A stretch of 45,664 nucleotides of DNA, taken from contig JBBDQU010000024.1 in NCBI GenBank assembly GCA_040905865.1, positions 1 to 45,664 of the forward strand, in the 5' to 3' direction. Positions within the stretch are counted from its first letter, which is position 1, and every line of letters starts with the position of its first letter. Below, one piece after another: positions 1-7,594 of the stretch. Below the pieces are notes generated by a model. That model was not told where the DNA came from. It did no database searches and saw nothing but the letters and a program-made list of their open reading frames with translations. The stretch is from Alphaproteobacteria bacterium (GTDB lineage: Bacteria; Pseudomonadota; Alphaproteobacteria; UBA8366; GCA-2717185). The translations under genes were made by a program, and so were the position numbers.

Positions 1-13
1 CCCGCATTGAATC

Positions 14-44
14 ACAAACCCCTCACCAAAGGCGAGGGGTTTGT
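14..44. terminator. Strong hairpin, possible terminator of an upstream gene
   Basis: An 11-bp perfect stem (ACAAACCCCTC at 14-24 pairing with GAGGGGTTTGT at 34-44) encloses a 9-base loop. T residues lie within the 3' arm but no long T tract follows, so it could be a terminator of a gene left of the window or a plain structural repeat. A second hairpin lies just downstream at 56-74. Confidence 0.5.
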
Positions 45-55
45 CAGCGGTCTGG

Positions 56-74
56 CGTCGGGTTCCACCCGACG
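56..74. repeat. Short inverted repeat
   Basis: CGTCGGGT (56-63) pairs perfectly with ACCCGACG (67-74) around a three-base loop. It sits between the 14-44 hairpin and the EcfG-type promoter of the AsmA gene. There is no T tract. Its role is unknown. Confidence 0.4.
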
Positions 75-103
75 TTCCAGATTTTCAGCCCGCCGATCAC
101 CCT

Positions 104-128
104 GGAACCAGTGTCATGTTCCTGCGTT
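104..128 (+). promoter_or_regulatory. EcfG (general stress sigma) type promoter before the AsmA gene
   Basis: GGAAC at 104-108 and CGTT at 125-128 are separated by 16 bases, an exact match to the alphaproteobacterial EcfG consensus GGAAC-N16/17-CGTT. The predicted transcript would begin near 135, about 60 bases before the chosen start codon at 196. This also argues against starting the protein at position 7, upstream of the promoter. Confidence 0.65.
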
Positions 129-195
129 CCCCGGGCATGCCCGTTGCGCGCCGTGCCGGGCAGGTCGCCCAGGCCACAACGGGAGTATGCACCTC

Positions 196-2169
196 ATGCC
201 TCGTAAAGTTTTGATCTTCATTGGTATTACCCTGGTCGCCGTCATTGGGCTGGGCGTCGCGGCATGGTTGGTCTGGCGGTCCGACATCCCCCGCACACTC
301 CTGGCCGAAGCCGCTTCCGAGCGTCTCGGCCGGTCGGTTACGATAGGCGGTCTTGACGGTTCGATCGGGTGGGATCCGTATTTTACCCTGACGGATATCG
401 CTATCGCCGGTATCGATAGCGATGAAGGACGGGAATTCCTGACGATTGAATCGCTGGAATTGCAACTCGACGGATCGGAGTTGTTGAAGCTGCAGGTCGC
501 CTTTCATGTCATTCGGGTCATTAAGGCGGATCTCAACCTGCGCAGGCTGGAAGACGGTACGACGAACTGGGATTTTGCCGGAGCAGACGACAGCGAGGAG
601 ACGACGGAGCGGGATGAATTTCCGGTTATTCACGCCCTGATCATCGCAGACAGCCATATCCGCGTGGTTGACGACGCAAACGACGCCAGCTTTGACTTTC
701 AGGTTGATGTGGCGAGCGGACAGGCGGAAACCGGCGCCCGGGGCATCAAGCTGACGGGAGAAGGCAGCATCAAGGATCGTTCCCTGACCGTTCAGTTTAC
801 AGGCGATTCCGTGCCGACCCTGCAGGACGAGGATGTGCCGTATCATTTGACGGCGTCTGTCGCAGCGGGTGACACAAGCCTTGAAGCCGATGTGACGCTG
901 ACGGCAGGCTTCAAGAGCTGGGATACGATAGCCGGTATTCATCTGAAAGGGCCGGATCTGGCTCAACTGTTCCCGATAACGGGCATTTCACTTCCCAATA
1001 CGCCACCCTATGAACTGAAGGGCCGTCTCGCCCTGACCGACAAGCTGCTGCGTTTTACGGCGCTGCAAGGCCAGGTCGGGGACAGCGATGTTGCGGGTGA
1101 CGTTGACATTAATCTTCGCGGCGAGCGTCCCGTGGTTGTGGCGGACCTCGCGTCGGACCGTCTTGATGTCGTTGACCTGCGGGCTATTATCGGGGCCGGT
1201 CCGGAGACGGCAGAGGGCGAGACTACGTCAGGAACGCAAGCGCAGGCCGCCAACGGCCGCGCCGCATCGGAGAGGGTTATCCCGGATGTTCCCATCGATC
1301 TGAGCCGGATGCGGGCGATAGACGCGATGCTTCAATACCGCGCCGGGCGCGTGCAGACCGAGAGTTTACCCATAGACGACCTGTCGGTTGCATTGTCGTT
1401 GCGGGAGGGCGTTCTCGAACTTCAGCCGCTCAAATTCGGTATGGGAAGCGGGACGCTGGAAGCCGACATTACCGTGGATGCCTCCGATGAGCCGGTTGCG
1501 ACCAAGGTATCCATGGAAGTGACCCGGCTTCCGCTGGCGAAAGTACTGCAGACATTCGCGGACGACCTGGGCGATGCCGAAGACGCTGTTGGGGTCATGG
1601 GCGGCATTCTATCGCTGCAGGCTACAGGCAATTCCATGCATCGCGCGCTGGCCGGCGCCGACGGCGAGTTGCGCGTGGCCATGTCGGAAGGGCGGATTGG
1701 CGCTCTTCTGGTCGAAATCGCCGGCCTCGATATTGTCGAGGCCCTGGCAGTTGCCGTTACCGGTGAGGAAACGGCTGAAACCGTCCCCGTCCGCTGCGTC
1801 ATCATGGATTTCGATATTGTGGATGGCGTGATGAAGGCCCGGACCCTGGCGGTAGATACCGAGGACACCCTCATCCTCGGTAAAGGGGAGATCGATCTGG
1901 AGACAGAGACTCTTGCATTGTCCCTGGAGCCACATCCGCGTGACGCAAGCGCCGCTACCGTGCGCTCTACATGGCTGGTTGAAGGGACATTCCGCAATCC
2001 GACCGTGCAGCCGGACAAGTCCGATATTGCCGCCCAGGTGGGCATTGCCGCGGCGCTTGGGGTATTGTTGACGCCCGTGGCGGCGTTATTGCCCTTCCTC
2101 GATCCGGGCGACGACCAGCCCAGTCCGTGCCGGCATCTGGGGGAAGACTCAGGCGCCGGCGCGCGATAA
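196..2169 (+). CDS. AsmA-family envelope protein
   Basis: The predicted product has 657 residues. One N-terminal membrane anchor (about residues 5-25, hydrophobic after MPRKV) is followed by a long beta-rich periplasmic region ending in a hydrophobic segment (VLLTPVAALLPF) and a short polar tail, the usual AsmA layout. Proteins of this family are bridge-like and linked to lipid transport between inner and outer membranes and to outer-membrane assembly. The frame stays open back to position 7, but that extension looks non-coding and contains the promoter at 104-128. ATG196 is preceded by GGGAG at a suitable distance; ATG187 is an alternative. The EcfG-type promoter suggests stress induction. 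The exact subfamily is unclear. Confidence 0.85.
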   Translation: MPRKVLIFIGITLVAVIGLGVAAWLVWRSDIPRTLLAEAASERLGRSVTIGGLDGSIGWDPYFTLTDIAIAGIDSDEGREFLTIESLELQLDGSELLKLQVAFHVIRVIKADLNLRRLEDGTTNWDFAGADDSEETTERDEFPVIHALIIADSHIRVVDDANDASFDFQVDVASGQAETGARGIKLTGEGSIKDRSLTVQFTGDSVPTLQDEDVPYHLTASVAAGDTSLEADVTLTAGFKSWDTIAGIHLKGPDLAQLFPITGISLPNTPPYELKGRLALTDKLLRFTALQGQVGDSDVAGDVDINLRGERPVVVADLASDRLDVVDLRAIIGAGPETAEGETTSGTQAQAANGRAASERVIPDVPIDLSRMRAIDAMLQYRAGRVQTESLPIDDLSVALSLREGVLELQPLKFGMGSGTLEADITVDASDEPVATKVSMEVTRLPLAKVLQTFADDLGDAEDAVGVMGGILSLQATGNSMHRALAGADGELRVAMSEGRIGALLVEIAGLDIVEALAVAVTGEETAETVPVRCVIMDFDIVDGVMKARTLAVDTEDTLILGKGEIDLETETLALSLEPHPRDASAATVRSTWLVEGTFRNPTVQPDKSDIAAQVGIAAALGVLLTPVAALLPFLDPGDDQPSPCRHLGEDSGAGAR

Positions 2170-2258
2170 CCGGCCACGATGCTTCCCGTAATGGCGCCCG
2201 ATATACCGTAACGCTCTGGGCTACCTTTGGCCCCTGACGGCTCCCGCCGGAAAGAAGG

Positions 2259-2435
2259 TCAGTCCTTCGCGTCCTCGACGGCGCGCTTGGTGTCCTGAAC
2301 GCCTTCGTCAATTGCCTCGCCGGCTTGTTCCGCCGGCCCTTGCTCCTCGCATCCGCCCAACATCATTGCGGGCGCGGCGATGACGCCGAATGCGAGCATG
2401 CCCGCTCTGAGTCTTTGAGAAAAAGAAATGGTCAT
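2259..2435 (-). CDS. Small lipoprotein (entericidin-like)
   Basis: This is a 58-residue product. A basic, hydrophobic N-terminus ends in a lipobox (LGGC, Cys at residue 29), followed by a short charged, Ala/Glu/Asp-rich tail (EAIDEGVQDTKRAVEDAKD). AAAGGA lies 7-8 bases before the ATG. The layout resembles entericidin-type and other small stress-linked lipoproteins of alphaproteobacteria, but there is no proof of function. It would be anchored to the inner or outer membrane. It lies divergent to the PRC-barrel gene and close to EcfG-controlled genes, though no EcfG site was seen in front of it. Confidence 0.7.
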   Translation of the reverse strand: MTISFSQRLRAGMLAFGVIAAPAMMLGGCEEQGPAEQAGEAIDEGVQDTKRAVEDAKD

Positions 2436-2565
2436 GTTCGGTTCCTTTCGAGTTCCCGTGTCTTGTAATTGCGTTAACTGTCAGGGCCAAAAAAGGTTTC
2501 ACAGCAAGGCCGTCGAAAGAAGGCGCGCCGTATTCCGAATCCGCCGCCGGATCGCGAAATTCTCG

Positions 2566-2590
2566 GGAACCTTCGCATGCGCTCGCCGTT
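2566..2590 (+). promoter_or_regulatory. EcfG-type promoter before the PRC-barrel gene
   Basis: GGAAC (2566-2570) and CGTT (2587-2590) have a 16-base spacer, matching the EcfG consensus exactly. It lies about 110 bases before the PRC-barrel start codon, leaving a roughly 100-base leader. Confidence 0.7.
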
Positions 2591-2698
2591 GATTTGAAAA
2601 CGCAGCCGATTTGACGTCAGGAGGATTGACGCGACGGTTGAGCGGCAATGTACGGCTTGCAACGGTCGGAAAAACACTAAAACCAAAGGAGTCTCGAC

Positions 2699-3571
2699 AT
2701 GAAATCCTTCAAGACGAGTTTAATTACCGCGGTAAGCGCCATGGCCATCATGGCCGCGCCGGCTTTCGCCGACAATGAAACGCGTGCGACAGGAAAGACC
2801 CCCAGCGCCGCAAGCGACACGAATGCTACCAATGCTACTGACGCTAACAGAGGGGCCGGCGCGTCTGACGCTACCAGGGGTGCTAACGCTACTGACGCCA
2901 CCAGAGGCAGCAACGCTACCGGCGCCGCCCAGATGCGCGTAAAGGCCGACGATCTGGTCGGCAGGAATGTCACGAACGCGGGCGGCGAATCCATCGGCGA
3001 TATTGAATCTGTGATTATCGACCAATCCGGCGAGGTTGCCGCGGTCATCGTCGGCGTCGGCGGATTCCTCGGTATAGGCGAACGCGAAGTCGCCCTCGAC
3101 TGGAATGAACTGACGCTCAGCGGCGATGGCGGCGCTATTCGGACCCGCATGAACAAGGAACAAATGACGGCCCTGCCGGAGTACAGGTATGAACGTCCCG
3201 ACCAGCGCCGCACTGCGTTTGTCGACCCTGCCTATCTCGACAGGCGCATGGAAACCGCGTCCAATACCGAATGGGTTGATGCGCGCGGGATGAAAGCGAG
3301 CAACCTGATCGGTTCAGAAGTGATAAATGCGCAGAATGAGACGATTGGCGAGGTCGAGGATCTTGTTGTCCTCGACGGTCGGACGATGCTGATCCTGTCT
3401 GTCGGTGAATTCCTGGGTATGGGCGGTCATTCCGTCTCCATGGACCTGGACAAGGCGAGAATCCACCAGCAGCGGGGCAGTACAGACGACCTGCGCGTAT
3501 CCGTCAACATGAACAAGGAGCAGCTCAAGGCGCTTCCGAAGTACGACGAGACGACGTGGAACCAGCGTTGA
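2699..3571 (+). CDS. Exported protein with two PRC-barrel domains
   Basis: The product has 290 residues. A signal peptide (about 1-25, ending AFA) is followed by a low-complexity linker of repeated Asn-Ala-Thr-Asp-Ala-Thr units (about 40-78) and then two PRC-barrel domains at about 81-165 and 199-287. Each holds the pattern G-x-x-V-x-N-A-x-x-x-x-I-G-(D/E)-(I/V)-E and ends in NKEQ(M/L)-(T/K)-ALP-(E/K)-Y, so the protein arose by internal duplication. AAAGGAG lies just before the ATG. PRC-barrel proteins of this exported type are common in alphaproteobacteria; their ligands are mostly unknown. The EcfG-type promoter and a clear terminator suggest a single-gene stress transcript. Confidence 0.88.
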   Translation: MKSFKTSLITAVSAMAIMAAPAFADNETRATGKTPSAASDTNATNATDANRGAGASDATRGANATDATRGSNATGAAQMRVKADDLVGRNVTNAGGESIGDIESVIIDQSGEVAAVIVGVGGFLGIGEREVALDWNELTLSGDGGAIRTRMNKEQMTALPEYRYERPDQRRTAFVDPAYLDRRMETASNTEWVDARGMKASNLIGSEVINAQNETIGEVEDLVVLDGRTMLILSVGEFLGMGGHSVSMDLDKARIHQQRGSTDDLRVSVNMNKEQLKALPKYDETTWNQR

Positions 3572-4436
3572 CATTGGCGCAGCCGGTGATCGCAACGCGA
3601 TCGATGCCGGTTGGCAGCGGGAACGGCGGGGCACGATGTCCCGCCGTTTTTTTGTGTAGCGAGACGGCGGCGCAATCCTGCTTGTGAACGGGATCGGGGG
3701 CGATTCCGATGGCAGCGAGTACAGGCGCCGGTCCGTACAGGAACCGGATCCCCGCGATATCGCCCGGTTGCGGCAGGCGATAGTTCTCGCGGTACCGGAA
3801 GCTCATGACCGTATTATCCCGGGCGCCCGTATGGTCGAGACCGAGGATATGTCCGATTTCATGCATCGCAACATAGCGGAGATCGAACGATCCGCTGGCG
3901 CCGTCAAAGTCCGTTTTCCATGCGAGTTCAGGATTGAAGCAGATTGCCGCATGTCGAATCGGCGCAGGGGCCGGCGCCGCATGTCGGCTGGAGGCCCGCA
4001 CCACATCCGCATAGGCGATACCCGACGGTTTTGCCTGAACGCCAATCAGGAAATCCACCGTATCGGGATCGGTTGCCTCCACGAACTGGATCGCCGCGGC
4101 AGTGCTCCAGGCGGAAAGAGCGGTGCGTATTTCGGAAGACGCATTCGCGAACGAAACATTGCCGCTGCCGAAATGCGCCGGAAAGGGCCGCATCTCCCGG
4201 CAATTGCGGCCGCCTGTCCGGGAAGTGCGGGTCTGCACAAAGGCATATCGCACCGTTGCCGGGAACCCGAACCGGTCCTCGCCCCATTTTACATGGCGAC
4301 CGTCCAGCGACAGAAGCGCATAACCGTCGTTTTGAGCGGCGTCCCCGGCCAGGGCGGAGGAGGCCATTGAGGCGACGAACGCCAGCCCCAATATCCCCAA
4401 TGCCGCCATTTTAAGAAAATAACGCCTAACAGGCAT
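3525..4436 (-). CDS. Matrixin-like zinc metalloprotease (M10 type), exported
   Basis: The product has 303 residues. A signal peptide (about 1-30, MPVRRYF then a hydrophobic run ending ALA) precedes a catalytic domain to about residue 236. The zinc motif HEIGHILGLDH is at 192-202 and the Met-turn residue (TVMSF) at 211; both are standard for metzincins of the M10 family. No propeptide cysteine switch is obvious. About 65 further residues have no recognisable fold and run through the PRC-barrel terminator into the end of that convergent gene, an overlap of 47 bases. The ATG at 4436 is preceded by a G-rich ribosome site; a TTG six codons upstream is less likely. The substrate is unknown. Confidence 0.85.
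   Translation of the reverse strand: MPVRRYFLKMAALGILGLAFVASMASSALAGDAAQNDGYALLSLDGRHVKWGEDRFGFPATVRYAFVQTRTSRTGGRNCREMRPFPAHFGSGNVSFANASSEIRTALSAWSTAAAIQFVEATDPDTVDFLIGVQAKPSGIAYADVVRASSRHAAPAPAPIRHAAICFNPELAWKTDFDGASGSFDLRYVAMHEIGHILGLDHTGARDNTVMSFRYRENYRLPQPGDIAGIRFLYGPAPVLAAIGIAPDPVHKQDCAAVSLHKKTAGHRAPPFPLPTGIDRVAITGCANVNAGSTSSRRTSEAP
3622..3653 (+). terminator. Rho-independent terminator of the PRC-barrel gene
   Basis: A 9-bp stem (AACGGCGGG at 3622-3630, CCCGCCGTT at 3640-3648) is followed by a T run to 3653. The hairpin lies inside the 3' coding end of the convergent metalloprotease gene. On that strand it lacks a T tract, so it should stop only the plus-strand transcript. Confidence 0.85.
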
Positions 4437-4551
4437 GCCCCCACCCCGCCGCAAACAATCCGCTTGATCAGACTTTCAGTCTCCTCCTCGTGTATAGGTG
4501 ATTCGTTGAAAAACAATAAACGCCGATACTGTGTGTAATCCGGTCGGCATG

Positions 4552-4585
4552 AAAAAACCGTCCCGGGGATTGCCCGGGACGGTTT
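4552..4585 (-). terminator. Rho-independent terminator of the CsbD-like gene
   Basis: A 13-bp perfect stem (4555-4567 with 4573-4585, core CCGTCCCGGG) has a five-base loop. On the minus strand it ends in a run of six T. It lies about 45 bases past the stop of the CsbD-like gene. Confidence 0.85.
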
Positions 4586-4628
4586 CCAAAAATGTCGCAG
4601 CCGTAATACGGCGGCGTGTTACGGAGTG

Positions 4629-4826
4629 CTACAGTTTGCGCTCCCAGGTACTGACCTGTTTCTCGGCCTCTTCTTTCGCGACGCCGTAACGTTCCTGAAC
4701 CTTGCCAACCAGCTGATCGCGTTGACCTCCGATCTGGTCGACCTCGTCATCCGTCAGCTTGCCCCAGTTTTCGCGGGCCTTGCCGGAAAACTGCTTCCAA
4801 TTCCCCTTGATCTGTTCCCAATTCAT
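4629..4826 (-). CDS. CsbD-like small stress protein
   Basis: The product has 65 residues. It starts MNWEQIKGNWKQFSGKAREN and continues with WGKLTDDEVDQIGG and a charged helical tail, the hallmark sequence of the CsbD family. Members are highly charged, soluble and induced by general stress in many bacteria, with unknown biochemistry. The start is fixed by AGGAGAAGG just upstream of the ATG; an upstream in-frame start adds 13 unrelated residues. An EcfG-type promoter and a strong terminator frame it as a single-gene transcript. Confidence 0.93.
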   Translation of the reverse strand: MNWEQIKGNWKQFSGKARENWGKLTDDEVDQIGGQRDQLVGKVQERYGVAKEEAEKQVSTWERKL

Positions 4827-4871
4827 AGCCTTCTCCTGGTTGTGTGCGAGCACGTATCGGCTCATTTGACC

Positions 4872-4897
4872 AACGAAAATACCCGGGAGCGGGTTCC
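4872..4897 (-). promoter_or_regulatory. EcfG-type promoter before the CsbD-like gene
   Basis: On the minus strand GGAAC (4897-4893) and CGTT (4875-4872) are separated by 17 bases, an exact fit to the EcfG consensus. It sits just beyond the stop codon of the upstream DUF2254 gene and 46 bases before the CsbD-like ATG. Confidence 0.72.
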
Positions 4898-4901
4898 CGG
4901 T

Positions 4902-6245
4902 TTACGCCGACCTAACAGACTGATTTTTATCGAGTATATCGGCCAGCCTTTTGAATCTCTGTTCGATATCGTCCCTGTCGTTCGGTTCGTCGATTTCGGT
5001 CCTGAAGCTCCGATCGATCATTTGCGCCTGTCTGAAAATGGCGTTTTGCTGCTCTGCTTCCGTCGCAAACGGCGCAATCCGGATCAGCGCCTCCAGCAGG
5101 CGGATAACGACGGAAACATTACCCGGCGCGGTCTGGCGGATCTCGTTGAATGCAGAGGCCAGGAGGCCCCCGAATGTCAGCGGGTTCACGATGACGCGCA
5201 CCGAGCCAGCATCGTCCAGCAGGGCAGGGGGCGGTGGTCGCCGCTTCAGGACCTCTGCCAATGCCGAACTGATGTTGTCGATACAGGCTATGGCCGTATA
5301 GGTATCGTTGATCCCCGGAGACAGGGCGCGCAATGCGATTTCGACAAGGGCATTCACCGCAAATTCCAGGTCCTGCACCATGGTGTGCGTCTGCCCCACA
5401 ACCAGCGTATCGGCTACCGCACCGACAACATCCGCATTCGCGCGTGAGGCCGGGTGTACCAGAGCAATGGGTTCACCGGGCACGATGAAATGCCCCGCGC
5501 GGCATTCCAGCCACACTGTCACATTGTGCTCGACTCCCAGGACCATGAGCCGTTCATGGTCGATGGCCTGGATATACCCGTCCTGATTGCTGCGGACGGT
5601 GGCGGAATCGGCTGCCAGGTTTTCCCGCTCGGGGAGGGTGATGCTGTCCCGCTGCGCGTCGCCATCGTCACCGATTGCTTCGAATTGTGACTCGATCGCC
5701 TGGTCCAGCTCCCGGGCGACCTTCGCGATGATCGAATCCGCCTGAATGGAGCTGGCGATGTGATGGATGAAGTAAATCAGGATGCCGAAGCTGCCGATTG
5801 CCATGACCATCGCGGTGCCGATCGACAGATGCGGTACGATTTCTTCTTCATTCGCCTTGTGTATCGACCCGAGGGTGATCAGGGAAAAGACGAACGTTGC
5901 CAGGAATGTGCCCAGAACGATCTGGGTCACGCGGTCCTGCATGAAACTGGTCAACAACCGCGGACCGAATTGCGACGACGTCATGGTGAGCGCGATGAGC
6001 GTCAGCGAAAATACCAGACTCGTGACGGTAATCATGGAACCGGCTATCGTCGACATCAGCAGACGCGCCGCTTCCGGGCCGATCAGGAACAGGCCGCCCA
6101 GCTTTTCGAACAGCGCGGCGGGAAAATGCCGGTCGGCCATCAGGATGAGCTGCGAAAGTACGATTGCGCCAATCGTAATCACGGTGGGGACGAACCAGAA
6201 ACCGGTCCGGATTTTGTAAATCAGGTAGCTGACTTTAGTTTTCAT
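4902..6245 (-). CDS. DUF2254 integral membrane protein
   Basis: The product has 447 residues. Four hydrophobic segments lie in the first 180 residues (first at about 17-36; the second reads STIAGSMITVTSLVFSL). A long soluble part follows, with the conserved segment ALSPGINDTYTA. This matches the DUF2254 family of predicted membrane proteins, whose function is not established. The ATG giving MKTKVSYLIY is preferred over a TTG nine codons upstream. It lies downstream of the sigma factor gene on the same strand, separated by about 145 bases and a hairpin, so co-transcription is uncertain. Confidence 0.85.
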   Translation of the reverse strand: MKTKVSYLIYKIRTGFWFVPTVITIGAIVLSQLILMADRHFPAALFEKLGGLFLIGPEAARLLMSTIAGSMITVTSLVFSLTLIALTMTSSQFGPRLLTSFMQDRVTQIVLGTFLATFVFSLITLGSIHKANEEEIVPHLSIGTAMVMAIGSFGILIYFIHHIASSIQADSIIAKVARELDQAIESQFEAIGDDGDAQRDSITLPERENLAADSATVRSNQDGYIQAIDHERLMVLGVEHNVTVWLECRAGHFIVPGEPIALVHPASRANADVVGAVADTLVVGQTHTMVQDLEFAVNALVEIALRALSPGINDTYTAIACIDNISSALAEVLKRRPPPPALLDDAGSVRVIVNPLTFGGLLASAFNEIRQTAPGNVSVVIRLLEALIRIAPFATEAEQQNAIFRQAQMIDRSFRTEIDEPNDRDDIEQRFKRLADILDKNQSVRSA

Positions 6246-6343
6246 CGCGGTTCCGGTCTGGCGACAGGGCAAAGGCCTGTTATCGCCGGCGCCGCCGTGG
6301 CCCAGAGGCTGGTCCGGATCGTATTTTTATATTCGGGTCGAAA

Positions 6344-6374
6344 CATACCGGCAGCGGGGGCCGCTGCCGGTATG
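6344..6374 (-). terminator. Long hairpin after the ECF sigma gene
   Basis: A 14-bp perfect stem (CATACCGGCAGCGG at 6344-6357, complement at 6361-6374) has a GGG loop. On the minus strand only three T follow, so it may be a weak or Rho-assisted terminator between the sigma factor gene and the DUF2254 gene. Confidence 0.55.
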
Positions 6375-6388
6375 GCCGGGAGACGTTA

Positions 6389-6904
6389 TTATCCGACCAG
6401 CGACAGCCGGGTTTCCGACATACCGGGCTCGCTCAGTCGCTTCTGAACCGCTTCCCTGGCACGGAAGCAACGGGATTTGACGGTACCGACCGGAATGCCG
6501 AATTCCCGGGATACCTCCTCATAGGACTTCCCCTCGACGCCCACGCAATACAGGATTACGCGCTGCAGGTCCGGCAGGGCCATCATGGCCCTGCTGACGG
6601 CCCGGAGCATGACCGTGGCGGGCTGGGACGCCGATACGGACAGGTTGTCCAAGGCGGCGTCGGGGTCGGCGGGCTGTTTCCATTTGCCGTTTCGTCGCAG
6701 GTCGCTGACGTGAAGGTTATGCATGATCGTGAACAGCCAGGCCCGCAGGTTGGTGCCGGACTGGTACAGATGGGCTTTGGTCAGGCCCCGAACGACGCAC
6801 TCCTGAACCAGGTCATCCGCAGCGGCGGCATTTCGGCAAAGCGCCAGCGCGTAACGTTGCAGGGAGGGAACATGTTCTTCGATCCGTTGTGCGACTTCGT
6901 TCAT
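6389..6904 (-). CDS. ECF-type RNA polymerase sigma factor
   Basis: The product has 171 residues, usual for an ECF factor. Sigma region 2 is at about 8-75 (ALCRNAAAADDLVQEC and GTNLRAWLFTIMHN). Region 4, with its helix-turn-helix, is at about 110-155 (GKSYEEVSREFGIPVGTVKS). Region 3 is missing, as in all ECF factors. The ATG is preceded by GGAG eight bases away. No anti-sigma, NepR or PhyR gene lies next to it, so it cannot be called EcfG on context, although three EcfG-type promoters lie within 7 kb. It might be a paralogue in the same stress circuit; its own promoter shows no EcfG match. Confidence 0.88.
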   Translation of the reverse strand: MNEVAQRIEEHVPSLQRYALALCRNAAAADDLVQECVVRGLTKAHLYQSGTNLRAWLFTIMHNLHVSDLRRNGKWKQPADPDAALDNLSVSASQPATVMLRAVSRAMMALPDLQRVILYCVGVEGKSYEEVSREFGIPVGTVKSRCFRAREAVQKRLSEPGMSETRLSLVG

Positions 6905-7148
6905 TTTTCGCTCCAATCAGTTTCGTGTTGGCCTCAAGGGGCGCATCGACGTCTTGATGGTGCGAATCTAGGCGGCGGATTTGACTGGCGAATGTCGCCA
7001 GCGAAACAATCGGGTAAATTTTGTAACAGCCGTCACCGGATTGTGGCGCATTAAAGGCGGACGCGGTTACAATGTGGCAGCGTAACGTCTGTTGCCTCTA
7101 TTGCGCCCCTTTTCCGGCAGAAAATTGTTTCACTCGCTCGCGACGCGA

Positions 7149-7397
7149 TCAAATTGAGCGTTTGCCGGTTTGTTGCAGGTGATTGATCGCCCATTGTACG
7201 CGATACCGCAGGGCGGCTGCATCGCTTGTGGCGTCCCTGCGCCCGGTAGCCTGGCGGGTCCGGCTCTGCCATCGTCGCAGGATTTCCAGCTTCGACGACC
7301 GGTCGAGCCGCGGATCCGAAACAACGTTTTCCGGCGAACCGAAAACACGCTTCGGATCGGTCAGGGCCTCATCGATACTGAACGGTCGCCAATTCAT
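7149..7397 (-). CDS. Short conserved-looking hypothetical protein
   Basis: The product has 82 residues. The pattern DPKRVFGSPENVVSDPRL followed by KLEILRRW resembles a widespread short alphaproteobacterial and betaproteobacterial protein in which a leading Phe-x-x-Pro stretch precedes a helix with (I/L)LRxWE. No enzymatic motif, signal peptide or membrane segment is visible. It is basic and probably cytoplasmic. The ribosome site is weak. It lies divergent to the hybrid histidine kinase gene and upstream of the sigma factor on the same strand, 244 bases away. Confidence 0.65.
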   Translation of the reverse strand: MNWRPFSIDEALTDPKRVFGSPENVVSDPRLDRSSKLEILRRWQSRTRQATGRRDATSDAAALRYRVQWAINHLQQTGKRSI

Positions 7398-7473
7398 CAG
7401 GCTCTGTTTTCGTCACGTCTGGGGGGCGCCATAGCAACATAACGACATCGCCGCGGTGCCGGCGGCATGCATC

Positions 7474-7502
7474 GGGACAGATGCCGGGGATCCTGCTATA
7501 AT
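7474..7502 (+). promoter_or_regulatory. Possible housekeeping promoter of the hybrid kinase
   Basis: A perfect -10 box TATAAT (7497-7502) has a partial -35 box GGGACA (7474-7479) at a 17-base spacing. It lies about 90 bases before the kinase start codon. Confidence 0.45.
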
Positions 7503-7594
7503 CGAAAAATTAACGCCCACGCAGGGGGGCAGTTCCGCAAAAGTACGTCACCAGCTTGATTTAGCTGCGCAGGCGATAAAGGAGTCGTTGTTCG

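Noticed and set aside
7-195. N-terminal extension of the AsmA gene from the first in-frame ATG
   Set aside because: The extension contains hairpins and the EcfG-type promoter and lacks protein-like composition; ATG196 begins a proper membrane anchor.
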